A stretch of 64,000 bases of DNA, taken from positions 1,550,001 to 1,614,000 of the forward strand of contig NZ_CP009288.1 of assembly GCF_000756615.1 (NCBI RefSeq). The letters run 5' to 3'. Made by a program: the position numbers and the translations under genes. Source of the DNA: Paenibacillus durus. Lineage in GTDB: Bacteria; Bacillota; Bacilli; Paenibacillales; Paenibacillaceae. The notes below the pieces were generated by a model that saw only the letters and a list, made by a program, of their open reading frames with translations, made no database searches and was not told the origin of the DNA. How positions within the stretch are numbered: position 1 is the first letter of the stretch; each line of letters begins with the position of its first letter. Positions 1-8,857 of the stretch are shown here, piece after piece.

Positions 1-240
1 TTGCCGGATACGATTGACGTAACGATGGATGGCGGATTTACGGCGCAGCTTAGTCCTTCGGATAGCGACAAGACCTTTTGGACGGGGGAGCTCTATGACC
101 CTTCTTTTGAATATTTGCCGGATGGGCCTTTGACCTTCACCTTTACGGCTAAAAACGAATACAACACGAAGATCGATAAAGTGACGGTTATCATCTCGGA
201 GAATTGGAGCCAGTATTTCCGCAGCCACCGGGTTAAGTAG
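1..240 (+). CDS. C-terminal fragment of a hypothetical protein (cut by window edge)
   Basis: The frame is already open at base 1 and ends at a TAG at 238-240, so this is the last 79 residues of a longer protein. The segment is rich in Thr, Asp and Phe with alternating hydrophobic residues (for example GPLTFTFTAKNEY, then DKVTVIISENW), which suggests beta-strands of an Ig-like or extracellular module. No catalytic motif is visible and I do not recognise the family. The TTG at base 1 could be read as a start but has no visible upstream context. Confidence 0.5.
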   Translation: MPDTIDVTMDGGFTAQLSPSDSDKTFWTGELYDPSFEYLPDGPLTFTFTAKNEYNTKIDKVTVIISENWSQYFRSHRVK

Positions 241-339
241 GGTACTCCTCATGATCTGTATCAGCCTGCGCCGGTCACCGTATAAAAAAGAATTCAAGTT
301 GCGAAACTTAAATGTTGGAGCGTCCAGCAGGCAAAAACA

Positions 340-369
340 TTGGAAATGCTTCCACTTTAGTGATACAAT
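340..369 (+). promoter_or_regulatory. Candidate sigma-A promoter of tkt
   Basis: TTGGAA at 340-345 and TACAAT at 364-369 are separated by 18 bases, about 45 bases upstream of the transketolase start. The match is partial, so this is only a plausible assignment. Confidence 0.35.
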
Positions 370-416
370 AATAGTCAAAATGACATTCTTGAGGTTTATA
401 GAGGAGGACAATTTGA

Positions 417-2468
417 ATGACTGAACAACAGGCAAAAGAGCAAGCGATCCACAAGGATGAAAACTCTGCGGTCGACAACCTGGCGATTACGACGGTTCGT
501 ACACTGGCCATTGACGCGATTGAAAAAGCGAAATCCGGCCATCCCGGTATGCCGATGGGTTCCGCTCCGATGGGCTATCAGCTCTTCGCGAAGACGATGA
601 ATCACAACCCGGAGCATCCGACGTGGGCCAACCGCGACCGGTTCGTCTTATCTGCCGGCCATGGCTCCATGCTGCTGTACAGCCTGCTGCATCTCAGTGG
701 TTACGATCTCCCGATGGAAGAACTAAAGCAGTTCCGTCAATGGGGAAGTCTCACTCCCGGTCACCCGGAATTCGGCCATACGGCAGGTGTTGATGCTACG
801 ACGGGTCCGCTCGGACAAGGCATCGCGATGGCTGTCGGGATGGCGATCGCGGAAGCGCAGCTCTCCGCTACGTACAATAAAGATCAATATAATGTTATCG
901 ACCACTACACTTACGCGATTTGCGGCGACGGCGACTTAATGGAAGGGATTTCCTCAGAAGCTGCTTCGCTTGCAGGTCATCTTAAGCTTGGCAAATTGAT
1001 TGTGCTGTATGATTCGAACGACATTTCGCTTGACGGCGAGCTGAACCTCGCATTCTCCGAAAATGTTGCCAAGCGTTTTGAGGCTTATGGCTGGAATGTA
1101 CTTCGCGTGGAAGACGGCAATGATCTTCCGGCAATCGGCAAGGCGATTGAGGAAGCACAAGCAGTCACGGACAAGCCTACACTTATTGAAGTGAAGACCG
1201 TGATCGGCTACGGCAGCCCGAACAAGCAGGGCAAAGGCGGACACGGCGGAACGCACGGTTCTCCGCTCGGCGCCGAAGAAGCGAAGCTTACCAAAGAGTT
1301 CTACAAATGGGTATATGAAGAGGATTTCTATGTACCGGAAGAAGTTCGCGCCCTTTTTGCCGAAGTAAAGGGAAAAGGCGTTGCCGCCAACCAGGCATGG
1401 GACGAGAAATTCGCGGCGTACAAGAAGGCTTATCCGGAACTGGCGGCACAGCTTGAAACGGTGCTGAGCGGCGATCTTCCGGAAGGTTGGGACGCCAAGC
1501 TGCCGCTATACAAAGCAGAGGACAAAGCCGTATCCACCCGCGTGGCTTCGGGTAATGCCCTGAACGGTCTGGCTGCTGGCGTGCCGCAGCTGTTCGGCGG
1601 TTCCGCCGACCTGGAAAGCTCCACAATGACCCACCTCAACGGCCTGGCTTCCTTCACGCCAGAATCTTACGACGGCCGCAATATTTATTTTGGCGTCCGC
1701 GAATTCGGTATGGCGGCGGCCATGAACGGCATTGCGCTGCATACCGGACTCAAAGTATTCGGCGGCACATTCTTCGTGTTTACTGATTATCTGCGTCCGG
1801 CGGTTCGTTTGGCTGCCATTATGAAGCTACCGGTTACTTACGTGCTAACTCATGACAGCATCGCCGTCGGCGAAGACGGACCTACGCATGAGCCGATCGA
1901 GCAATTGGCATCTCTGCGCATCATTCCGGGGCTTACCGTTATCCGTCCGGCCGATGCGAACGAAACGTCCGCTGCATGGGCCTATGCGGTGGAGAACAAG
2001 GAGAATCCGGTAGCGCTCGTGCTTACCCGCCAGAACCTGCCGATTCTGTCCGGTACGGTAGAGGGTGTCCGCGAGAACATCAAACGCGGCGGCTATGTAG
2101 TCTCGGATGCCAAGAACGGTAAACCTCAGGCGCAAATCATTGCTACAGGTTCGGAAGTGCAACTTGCTGTTAAAGCCCAAGCGGCTCTGGCCGAAGAAGG
2201 TATTGACGTCCGCGTAATCAGCCTTCCAAGCTGGGATCTGTTCGAGAAGCAGGACAAGGCATACCGCGACTCCGTCATCCTGCCGGATGTCAAAGCGCGT
2301 CTTGCGATCGAAATGGCTCAAACCTTCGGTTGGGAACGCTATGTCGGCGACCAAGGCGATATTCTCGGCATCACAACGTTTGGCGCTTCCGCACCTGGTG
2401 ACACAGTTATCAAAGAATATGGTTTCACTGTGGAAAATGTCGTTAACCGCGTGAAGGCTTTGCTGTAG
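417..2468 (+). CDS. tkt: Transketolase
   Basis: Thiamine-diphosphate enzyme of the non-oxidative pentose phosphate pathway, moving two-carbon ketol units between sugar phosphates in the cytoplasm. The 683 residues match the usual length. Visible hallmarks are SGHPGMPMG near residues 40-48, the ThDP/metal motif GDGDLMEG at 170-177 with Asn201, and the pyrimidine-domain stretch VREFGMAAAMNG. THDSIAVGEDGPTHEP follows in the second half. The ATG at 417 has GAGGAGG at 401-407. PpnP starts 45 bases downstream with its own strong ribosome binding site and a terminator follows it, so the two probably share a transcript. Identification is secure. Confidence 0.97.
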   Translation: MTEQQAKEQAIHKDENSAVDNLAITTVRTLAIDAIEKAKSGHPGMPMGSAPMGYQLFAKTMNHNPEHPTWANRDRFVLSAGHGSMLLYSLLHLSGYDLPMEELKQFRQWGSLTPGHPEFGHTAGVDATTGPLGQGIAMAVGMAIAEAQLSATYNKDQYNVIDHYTYAICGDGDLMEGISSEAASLAGHLKLGKLIVLYDSNDISLDGELNLAFSENVAKRFEAYGWNVLRVEDGNDLPAIGKAIEEAQAVTDKPTLIEVKTVIGYGSPNKQGKGGHGGTHGSPLGAEEAKLTKEFYKWVYEEDFYVPEEVRALFAEVKGKGVAANQAWDEKFAAYKKAYPELAAQLETVLSGDLPEGWDAKLPLYKAEDKAVSTRVASGNALNGLAAGVPQLFGGSADLESSTMTHLNGLASFTPESYDGRNIYFGVREFGMAAAMNGIALHTGLKVFGGTFFVFTDYLRPAVRLAAIMKLPVTYVLTHDSIAVGEDGPTHEPIEQLASLRIIPGLTVIRPADANETSAAWAYAVENKENPVALVLTRQNLPILSGTVEGVRENIKRGGYVVSDAKNGKPQAQIIATGSEVQLAVKAQAALAEEGIDVRVISLPSWDLFEKQDKAYRDSVILPDVKARLAIEMAQTFGWERYVGDQGDILGITTFGASAPGDTVIKEYGFTVENVVNRVKALL

Positions 2469-2513
2469 AATAATGTTGGGATAACCGGGAATTCAAGGGG
2501 GAAGAAAAAAGAG

Positions 2514-2831
2514 ATGAGTCAATTCAACAATGCAACCATTCAAAAAGCAGCCAATGTTTACTATGATGGAAAAGTAACCAGCCGTACGGTGATTCTGGAG
2601 GACGGCCTCAAGGTTACTCTTGGCATCATGCTTCCAGGCGTGTACGAGTTCGGCACGGACGGACCGGAAAAGATGGAGATTCTGTCCGGAAAGCTCAAAG
2701 TATTGCTGCCTGGTTCGGAAGTTTGGCAGGAGATTGACGGCGCGGAAACCTTCCATGTGCCAGGCAATTCGAAATTTTCGCTGGAAGTATTCACAGTTAC
2801 GGATTACTGCTGTTCTTACCCGAACCTGTAA
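2514..2831 (+). CDS. ppnP: Pyrimidine/purine nucleoside phosphorylase PpnP
   Basis: Small cupin-fold enzyme (DUF1255, formerly YaiE) that phosphorolyses several purine and pyrimidine nucleosides to base plus (deoxy)ribose 1-phosphate. The 105-residue length and the conserved line GVYEFGTDGPEKMEILSG followed by the tail SKFSLEVFTVTDYCCSYP are typical of the family. AAGGGGG lies about 10 bases before the ATG. It follows tkt closely. Pentose phosphates released from nucleosides feed the pathway in which transketolase works, so co-transcription would make metabolic sense, though that link is inferred. Confidence 0.93.
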   Translation: MSQFNNATIQKAANVYYDGKVTSRTVILEDGLKVTLGIMLPGVYEFGTDGPEKMEILSGKLKVLLPGSEVWQEIDGAETFHVPGNSKFSLEVFTVTDYCCSYPNL

Positions 2832-2851
2832 ATTGCATAGTGAAACTCGTG

Positions 2852-2885
2852 AAGCTCCGCTTAAATGCGGGGCTTTTCTTTTTTT
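2852..2885 (+). terminator. Rho-independent terminator after ppnP
   Basis: Stem AAGCTCCGC (2852-2860) pairs with GCGGGGCTT (2867-2875), with one G-U, over a six-base loop and is followed by a T-rich run to 2885. Confidence 0.8.
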
Positions 2886-3044
2886 CAAAAAGGCGAGAGT
2901 CCCACAGGATCTACTGCTTCCCATGGCTCTTTGGATGTGAAGGCAAAGATGCTATATTCAAATATTCAAAAATATCAGCCCGGAGACGATGAATATAATG
3001 ATAGATTCATACATCGATCTAAGGGGCTGGAAACGCTGAAACTA

Positions 3045-3197
3045 ATGTCGTCCAAGTCAATCCGTTATTCTATTATTCTATGCCAGATTTTACTGCTGCT
3101 TGTATTTATCTTTCAGCCCGGCAGGGCTCAGGCCCAGGCCGATATCGTAAATCCGGAAACAAGTCTATTCCTATTCCATTATGCAGCGGGATATTGA
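3045..3197 (+). pseudogene. Out-of-frame 5' end of the M14 carboxypeptidase (signal peptide)
   Basis: Starting from ATG 3045 this frame encodes a classic Sec signal peptide: MSSKSIRYS, then a hydrophobic core (IILCQILLLLVFIF) and an Ala-x-Ala-like region (GRAQAQA). It then reads ADIVNPETS before drifting into a stop at 3195-3197. If one base is removed near 3165, the frame continues as NPETS-YSYSIMQRDIEKL straight into the carboxypeptidase, which is how secreted M14 enzymes usually begin. This is therefore the natural N-terminus of the next gene, separated by a one-base insertion or a sequence error. AAGGGG at 3021-3026 is rather far for a ribosome binding site. Confidence 0.75.
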
Positions 3198-4656
3198 AAA
3201 ATTGGCTGCCGCCTATCCCGACCTGGTGTCCGTTCAGACCTTGGGCAAGACCGCTTACGGAAGAGAATTATGGGCTGTAAAGCTTGGCCGCGGGGAGTCT
3301 GTGCTGTTCCTGAACGGTTCTCATCACGCCCGGGAATGGATGACGACCACGCTGCTGATGAAAATGATCGATACATACGCTCAAAGCTACGATCTCGACA
3401 AACCGGTCGGACCTTATGATGTCAGGGAGATTCTGGACCATGTCAGCATCTGGATCGTACCGATGGTCAATCCGGACGGGGTAACCCTTTCCCAGCAGGG
3501 TACTGTCGGTTTGCCGAAAGAAACAGCCGCATTGCTGAAGCGCTATAACAGAGGCAGCGCCAACTTTATTCGGTGGAAGGCCAATATGCAGGGGCTCGAC
3601 CTGAACCGCCAGTACCCGGCGAATTGGAGCACGATGACAAATGCCGTCAATTTCCCCAACTATCAAAATTACAGAGGGATAAAGCCTGTTCAGGCGCCTG
3701 AAGTGAAAATGATGATGGATTTTACCTATAAAATCGATCCGGACATCACGGTTTCTTACCATAGCTCCGGCGGAATTATTTTCTGGAATTTTCATACACT
3801 TCCCGCGAATCTGCCGCGCGACCGGGAGATCGCCACCTCGCTGGCACGGTTAACGGGATACAGTCTTGTCCGGCCGGAAAAGAATCCCTCGGGAGGAGGC
3901 TATAAAGACTGGTTCATTCAGGAGTTCGGGCGCCCGGGATTTACCATTGAAATCGGAAAGTACGCGGGAGAGGGCAGCCTGCCGCTGAGCGCTTTCGGGA
4001 ATATATGGGCCGAGAACAGGCGGGTTCCATTGTATACGGCTTCGCAGGCTTACAAACTTTGGCTGAAGCGGCAGAGTGTTCAGATTCTTAATCGAAAAAT
4101 GAGCCTGCTTACAGAAACGCCGGTATATCCGGGGGCGGGGGCAGCCGTATCTTCTTCCGTTATCGCTCCGCAGGAAGTGTTGACGCTTGCGCGCAAAGGC
4201 GACTGGTACCGCATCCAGACGGAAAGCGGTGCCGGGTGGATTCATCCCGCTCCCGGACATTTCGGTATTGTGGAAGAGATTGATGCAGAAGCCGATATCA
4301 AGCTAAAAACCGCGCTGCGCAAATATCCGGATGCTTTTGCACCGAAGGTGGCCTTTGTGTCTCAGCGAAGTGTTAAAGTGACAGGCCGGTTCGGCACATG
4401 GCTGCGGGTCGCTTCAGGAGAAGGAAAATGGTGGATCGACGGCCGTGAAGCAGTTCTTCGGTGGCCTGTGGAATCCACAGGACAGGACAATGCGGAGGCG
4501 GGAGCATCCGCTGCGCCTGAGAGCGCCGAGCCGGATAGCCCGGCGCCGGAGATGACGCCGGCAGCCTCGCCAGCGCCTGTACAGCCGCCTGCCGCTAGCG
4601 CTGAAGGCATCTCGGTGGAGCAGATGCCGGTTTCCCTGAAATCTGCAAGCAAGTAA
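3181..4656 (+). CDS. M14 family zinc carboxypeptidase with SH3-like tail (5' end frameshifted)
   Basis: Secreted metallocarboxypeptidase, related to enzymes that trim cell-wall peptides. Numbering from the ATG at 3181, the zinc ligands are His49 and Glu52 (HHAREW) and His194 (SYHSSGG). The substrate-binding Asn-Arg is in LDLNRQYP (141-145 region) and the catalytic base is Glu257 (FTIEIGK). After the catalytic domain (to about 305), residues 310-430 look like two bacterial SH3-type modules. The C-terminus is Ala/Pro/Ser-rich, perhaps a wall spacer. ATG 3181 has no ribosome binding site; the real start is probably ATG 3045 in the other frame, where the signal peptide lies. Read as shown, the enzyme would stay in the cytoplasm or not be made. 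Substrate is unknown. Confidence 0.85.
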   Translation: MQRDIEKLAAAYPDLVSVQTLGKTAYGRELWAVKLGRGESVLFLNGSHHAREWMTTTLLMKMIDTYAQSYDLDKPVGPYDVREILDHVSIWIVPMVNPDGVTLSQQGTVGLPKETAALLKRYNRGSANFIRWKANMQGLDLNRQYPANWSTMTNAVNFPNYQNYRGIKPVQAPEVKMMMDFTYKIDPDITVSYHSSGGIIFWNFHTLPANLPRDREIATSLARLTGYSLVRPEKNPSGGGYKDWFIQEFGRPGFTIEIGKYAGEGSLPLSAFGNIWAENRRVPLYTASQAYKLWLKRQSVQILNRKMSLLTETPVYPGAGAAVSSSVIAPQEVLTLARKGDWYRIQTESGAGWIHPAPGHFGIVEEIDAEADIKLKTALRKYPDAFAPKVAFVSQRSVKVTGRFGTWLRVASGEGKWWIDGREAVLRWPVESTGQDNAEAGASAAPESAEPDSPAPEMTPAASPAPVQPPAASAEGISVEQMPVSLKSASK

Positions 4657-4700
4657 ATTAAACGTTCCGGCTTGGGGGTATTCCTAAATCGAAAGGATAC

Positions 4701-4751
4701 AAAAAACAGACTGCCTCTGTGCAGATCGAAATGCTGCATAGAGGCAGTCTG
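4701..4751 (-). terminator. Terminator of the reverse-strand dehydrogenase gene
   Basis: A near-perfect 18-base stem (4707-4724 with 4734-4751) has a nine-base loop. On the reverse strand it is followed by six T (the A-run 4701-4706). It may also stop forward transcripts from the carboxypeptidase. Confidence 0.85.
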
Positions 4752-4781
4752 TGCTTTATCTAGAATGATTTCGGAAGCTTT

Positions 4782-5675
4782 TTACGCTTGTTCGCCTATT
4801 TTTTTGCCGATCCAGGCTTCATAGGTTTTGACGACGGCCGAGAGGTCCTCTTCGCCGTATCCCTGGGAGTAGCCCGACTGGAATAAGCTTTTGGCCAATT
4901 CCAGCGCCGGAGTAGGCACGCCACTCACATCGCTCAGCGCCGATGCGAGCTTCAGGTCCTTCAGCATGAGCGCCAGGGAGAACTGGTTGCTGAAGTCGCC
5001 CTCGATAATTTTGCGGCCCTTCAGTTCAACCTGCTTGCTTCCGGCCGACCCGTTCCGTATCAGCTCCAGGAATTTATCTGCCGGCACGCCGGACTTCACC
5101 GCGATGGAGAAGCCTTCGGCAAGCGCAATATTATGGATGCCGACCATCGCGTTGTGGGCCAGCTTCGCCGCCGCGCCGCTGCCGTTATCGCCCATATGCA
5201 GCAGGAGCTTGCCCATTGCGTCAAATACATCGCGGTTTGCTTCAATTATATCGGCGCTGCCGCCGACCATGAAGACGAGCGTGCCTTCCACCGCGCCAGG
5301 CTTGCTGCCGGTTACCGGAGCGTCAAGGAAATGCCCGCCCTTGCTTTCGACGGCAGCCGCAACTTCTTTTACAAGCCCGGGAGAGATGGTGCTGGAATCA
5401 ATCACCACCGCGCCCGGCTTCAGAGCTTCCAGAATGCCTTCCGGACCATAAAAGATCTCGCGGATCGAATCGTCATTGCTGACCATGGTAATAATAACAT
5501 CCTTGCCTTCCGAAGCGTCTTGCGGAGTGGCTGCGGCTGTTGCGCCCTCTTTCACCAGAGGATCGCATTTCGAAGCCGTGCGGTTATACACCGTCAGTTG
5601 AAATCCGCCTCGCAGCAGATTGGAAGCCATAGGCTCCCCCATCGTTCCGAGCCCGATAAATCCGATTTGTTTCAT
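4782..5675 (-). CDS. NAD(P)-dependent beta-hydroxyacid dehydrogenase (HIBADH/tartronate semialdehyde reductase family)
   Basis: Cytoplasmic oxidoreductase of the 3-hydroxyisobutyrate dehydrogenase superfamily. The N-terminal Rossmann motif is GLGTMG (8-13). The family substrate motif DAPVTGSKPGA lies at 118-128, and the catalytic Lys171 sits in GAAAKLAHNAM. Length (297 residues) is standard. The pattern fits 2-hydroxy-3-oxopropionate reductase or 3-hydroxyisobutyrate dehydrogenase equally well, and sequence reading alone cannot choose the substrate. It stands alone on the reverse strand between two forward genes with its own terminator, so context gives no pathway. Confidence 0.9.
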   Translation of the reverse strand: MKQIGFIGLGTMGEPMASNLLRGGFQLTVYNRTASKCDPLVKEGATAAATPQDASEGKDVIITMVSNDDSIREIFYGPEGILEALKPGAVVIDSSTISPGLVKEVAAAVESKGGHFLDAPVTGSKPGAVEGTLVFMVGGSADIIEANRDVFDAMGKLLLHMGDNGSGAAAKLAHNAMVGIHNIALAEGFSIAVKSGVPADKFLELIRNGSAGSKQVELKGRKIIEGDFSNQFSLALMLKDLKLASALSDVSGVPTPALELAKSLFQSGYSQGYGEEDLSAVVKTYEAWIGKKIGEQA

Positions 5676-6006
5676 AAAATTTCACACCTTTGCTATTAGA
5701 GGTAGCAGAAGAACGGAAATAACTACGGAAGAAGGACTAGAAGGACTAGACCTGTTCTGAAATCAGTATTTCCCCCCGGACTTCCAGCCTAATCTTTTTC
5801 ATTTTAGCACGAGCTGGAGAGAGGTTCCAACTTGAAAAAGCCGCTCCTGCAAGGGAAACGCTTCCGCCCGGGTTCCGGTGTTATTCAAATTGATACTTTT
5901 GCCTGTGCCATAGGACCTTGCCAGCCCAGTGAAATTAAAGTATCCTATTATAAAGTTGTTACAATTCGTGTCAAATCGAAAGAGAAACAGGAGGGTACCG
6001 TTACCG
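5676..6006 (+). other. Intergenic region between the dehydrogenase and pgi
   Basis: About 330 bases between divergent genes that must carry both promoters. I could not find a promoter pair with acceptable spacing. The only clear element is AGGAGGG at 5989-5995, the pgi ribosome binding site. No convincing small gene or known riboswitch is seen. Confidence 0.4.
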
Positions 6007-7362
6007 ATGTCCAAAAAAATCAGTTTTGATTACAGCAAAGCCCTGTCCTTTATTAACCAGCACGAAATCGACTATTTTGCAGCGCCGATCAAATTGGCCC
6101 ATGAGCAACTGCATACCAAGACCGGCACAGGCTCCGATTATACCGGATGGATTGATCTTCCGCATGATTATGATAAAGAAGAGTTCGCCCGCATTCAGGC
6201 GGCCGCTAAGAAGATTCAGAGCGACTCCGATGTGCTGATCGTTATCGGCATCGGCGGCTCTTACCTGGGAGCCCGCGCAGCGATTGAATCGCTGACCCAT
6301 TCTTTCTATAACAATTTGGAGAAGGGCAAGCGGAAGACGCCTGAGATTTATTTTGCAGGAAACAATATCAGCTCCACTTATCTCACCCATTTGATTCAGC
6401 TTCTTGAAGGCAAGGATTTCTCCGTTAACGTCATTTCCAAGTCCGGCACGACGACCGAGCCTGCGATTGCTTTCCGGGTATTCCGTGCTGAGCTTGAGAA
6501 GAAATATGGCAAGGAAGAAGCTCGCAAGCGGATCTACGCCACAACCGACAAGGCAAGAGGCGCGCTCAAGACACTCGCTAACGAAGAGGGATATGAGTCG
6601 TTCATTATTCCGGACGATGTGGGCGGACGTTATTCCGTACTGACTCCCGTTGGTCTGCTGCCGATTGCCGCTGCCGGCATCGACATTGAAGAAATGATGA
6701 AGGGCGCAGCCGCAGCCGCTGACGAGTTCAACAATCCGGATGTAGCAACGAACCAGAGCTATCAATACGCCGCCGTCCGCAACGCGCTTTACCGCAAAGG
6801 CAAGACGACGGAAATTCTCGTAAACTACGAGCCTTCCCTGCACTACGTATCGGAATGGTGGAAGCAATTATTCGGCGAGAGTGAAGGCAAGGACTTCAAA
6901 GGCATTTATCCTTCCTCCGTGGATTTCTCGACAGACCTGCACTCGATGGGACAATTCATCCAGGAGGGCAACCGCAACATTTTTGAAACGGTTATCCAAG
7001 TGGATCAAGTTCGGGAACATATTACAATCGAGAGCGATCCGGATGATCTGGACGGACTCAACTTCCTTGCAGGGCAAACCGTGGACTTCGTGAACAAGAA
7101 GGCGTTCCAAGGTACACTGCTCGCGCATACGGACGGGCAAGTTCCGAATCTGGTGGTCACCATCCCGGATCAAACGCCTTACAGCTTTGGCTATCTCGTA
7201 TACTTCTTTGAAAAAGCCTGCGGTATCAGCGGATACCTGCTCGGCGTCAACCCGTTCGACCAACCGGGCGTAGAAGCGTACAAGAAGAATATGTTCGCGC
7301 TGCTCGGCAAGCCGGGCTATGAAAAGGAAAAAGCGGAGCTCGAAGCTAGACTTACCGAGTAG
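6007..7362 (+). CDS. pgi: Glucose-6-phosphate isomerase
   Basis: Interconverts glucose 6-phosphate and fructose 6-phosphate in glycolysis and gluconeogenesis. The 451-residue protein has the Bacillota form of the family. It shows GIGGSYLGAR (81-90), the phosphate-binding SKSGTTTEPA (144-153), and DDVGGRYSVLTPVGLLP. The later motif QGGN-like LLAHTDGQVPN and the C-terminal FEKACGISGYLLGVNPFDQPGVE are also present. The frame is open 26 codons further upstream, but ATG 6007 is preferred because AGGAGGG at 5989-5995 precedes it and the family begins with MSKKISFD. It is monocistronic by spacing. Confidence 0.96.
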   Translation: MSKKISFDYSKALSFINQHEIDYFAAPIKLAHEQLHTKTGTGSDYTGWIDLPHDYDKEEFARIQAAAKKIQSDSDVLIVIGIGGSYLGARAAIESLTHSFYNNLEKGKRKTPEIYFAGNNISSTYLTHLIQLLEGKDFSVNVISKSGTTTEPAIAFRVFRAELEKKYGKEEARKRIYATTDKARGALKTLANEEGYESFIIPDDVGGRYSVLTPVGLLPIAAAGIDIEEMMKGAAAAADEFNNPDVATNQSYQYAAVRNALYRKGKTTEILVNYEPSLHYVSEWWKQLFGESEGKDFKGIYPSSVDFSTDLHSMGQFIQEGNRNIFETVIQVDQVREHITIESDPDDLDGLNFLAGQTVDFVNKKAFQGTLLAHTDGQVPNLVVTIPDQTPYSFGYLVYFFEKACGISGYLLGVNPFDQPGVEAYKKNMFALLGKPGYEKEKAELEARLTE

Positions 7363-7405
7363 ATTGCAGCTTCTCACCTCATAACACACTACAGTAATTC
7401 ACCAG

Positions 7406-7444
7406 GGAGCAGTCCAGAGGTAATCCAATACCGCGGGCTGCTCC
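7406..7444 (+). terminator. Weak terminator-like hairpin after pgi
   Basis: GGAGCAGTCC (7406-7415) pairs with GGGCTGCTCC (7435-7444). There is no T-run, so it may be a processing or weak termination site. Confidence 0.35.
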
Positions 7445-7486
7445 TCGTATATCTCAAGATCACAGCGAATAAGGACTGAATGAATA

Positions 7487-8119
7487 ATGCTGGAACAATA
7501 CCGGACGGTGCGGTCTTCCGGTTCCAAGGAAATCGTTATCCGCAAGTCTCGTTTTATCGGACATGTCATGCCGGTTGAGACGGAGGAAGAAGCGGTTCGA
7601 TTTATTGAAGACATTAAGAAGAAGCATTGGGATGCCACGCATAACTGTTCCGCGTATATGATTGGGGAACGGGACGAAATTCAGAAGCAGTCTGACGACG
7701 GGGAACCGAGCGGTACGGCTGGGAAGCCGATTCTGGAAGTCATTCGAAACCAAGGTATCAAAAATGCGGCAATAGTCGTTACACGTTACTTCGGAGGAAT
7801 CTTGCTTGGAGCGGGAGGTCTGATTCGGGCCTACACGGACGGCGCCGTACTGGCGCTTGAAGCCGGCGAAGTCATCACCCGCGTTCTACGCCGTGAAGTA
7901 TTTGTGGAATTGGACTATACCTGGCTCGGTAAGGTCGAGAATGAACTGAGGGGCCGGGGGACTAAGACCGGCGAAACGGAGTTCACCGACAAGGTCAAGC
8001 TGACATGCCTGCCGCGGAATGAAGAAGCCGATGCCTTCAAGGCATGGATAACGGATTTGACCCAGGGACAAGCGGTTGTAACGGAGGGCAGACAGCTTTA
8101 CTACAGCGAAGGGGAATAA
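7487..8119 (+). CDS. yigZ: YigZ/IMPACT family protein
   Basis: A 210-residue member of UPF0029 (YigZ in E. coli, YvyE in Bacillus), a widely conserved cytoplasmic family distantly related to eukaryotic IMPACT. Its molecular role in bacteria is not settled. The signature DDGEPSGTAGKP is visible around residues 68-79 and is followed by VTRYFGGILLGAGGLIRAY, the most conserved stretch of the family. A C-terminal ferredoxin-like domain (about 140-205) completes the fold. The stop overlaps the ribosome binding site of the following TetR gene, so the two are probably translationally coupled. Confidence 0.93.
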   Translation: MLEQYRTVRSSGSKEIVIRKSRFIGHVMPVETEEEAVRFIEDIKKKHWDATHNCSAYMIGERDEIQKQSDDGEPSGTAGKPILEVIRNQGIKNAAIVVTRYFGGILLGAGGLIRAYTDGAVLALEAGEVITRVLRREVFVELDYTWLGKVENELRGRGTKTGETEFTDKVKLTCLPRNEEADAFKAWITDLTQGQAVVTEGRQLYYSEGE

Positions 8120-8124
8120 AATTT

Positions 8125-8706
8125 ATGGCTAGAAGAGCAGTGGAACAGGAGTTGTCGAGGGAAAGGATTCTGGAGGCGGCAAGGCACCTTTTCATTACGA
8201 AGGGTTATCGGGCCATCTCCATGCGCAGCATAGGTCAACATTTGGGATACAGCCATGGATCGCTTTATTATCACTTCAAGGAAAAAGCGGAGCTGTTCTA
8301 TGCCATTGTGGTTGATGATTTCAATCATGTAGCAACGCTGCTCAGCGAGGCGATGAACAGACCTCCGGAAGAAGGGGTAGGCAAAGTGGAACAGCTGATG
8401 CTGGAATTTATCCGCTTCGGGCTGGACCATCCATATCAATACGAAATTATGTTCATGATCCGTGACGAGGAACTGCTGGCTTATTGTCGGGCAGAACAGG
8501 GGAAATGTTTCGATCTGTTCTCCGGCATGGTGCGCCGCTATCTTAAAGAAGAGGGCTATGTGCCGGAAGATTGGCAGAATGTGCCGCTGACTCTGTTCCT
8601 GTCTGCCCACGGATTTATCTCTTACTACATTCAGGACCGAATCAAGTTTGATGATGTGAAATCGGCGGCTTTATCGCATGTCCGGGTGCTGTGCCGCAGT
8701 TTGTAA
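8125..8706 (+). CDS. TetR/AcrR family transcriptional regulator
   Basis: A 193-residue DNA-binding repressor. The N-terminal helix-turn-helix runs from about residue 10 to 56: SRERILEAARHLF, then the recognition segment SMRSIGQHLGYSHGSLYYHF, a canonical TetR pattern. The C-terminal ligand domain has no recognisable specificity. ATG 8125 was chosen over an upstream in-frame ATG because AAGGGG at 8110-8115 is well placed and the shorter form starts just before the conserved domain. It follows yigZ by five bases. The target genes and ligand cannot be read from the sequence. Confidence 0.92.
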   Translation: MARRAVEQELSRERILEAARHLFITKGYRAISMRSIGQHLGYSHGSLYYHFKEKAELFYAIVVDDFNHVATLLSEAMNRPPEEGVGKVEQLMLEFIRFGLDHPYQYEIMFMIRDEELLAYCRAEQGKCFDLFSGMVRRYLKEEGYVPEDWQNVPLTLFLSAHGFISYYIQDRIKFDDVKSAALSHVRVLCRSL

Positions 8707-8790
8707 AGTATATTTTTTTCCTTTTGCGCTTTACGGCTGTGCATTGGTAATCGAGTGCTCCTCTGCCCTGTAAAAGCAAAAGTTGCCAGA

Positions 8791-8840
8791 CAAGTAAAAG
8801 ACCGATTCGGCGTCTTGCTCCGAAAGCGGCCTTTTACTTG
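8791..8840. terminator. Convergent hairpin between the TetR gene and yjbQ
   Basis: CAAGTAAAAG (8791-8800) and CTTTTACTTG (8831-8840) are perfect inverted repeats with extra pairing inside. It lies between two convergent genes and probably ends transcription in both directions, although the T-tracts are inside the stem. Confidence 0.6.
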
Positions 8841-8857
8841 TGCCCGGAAACCGGAAA

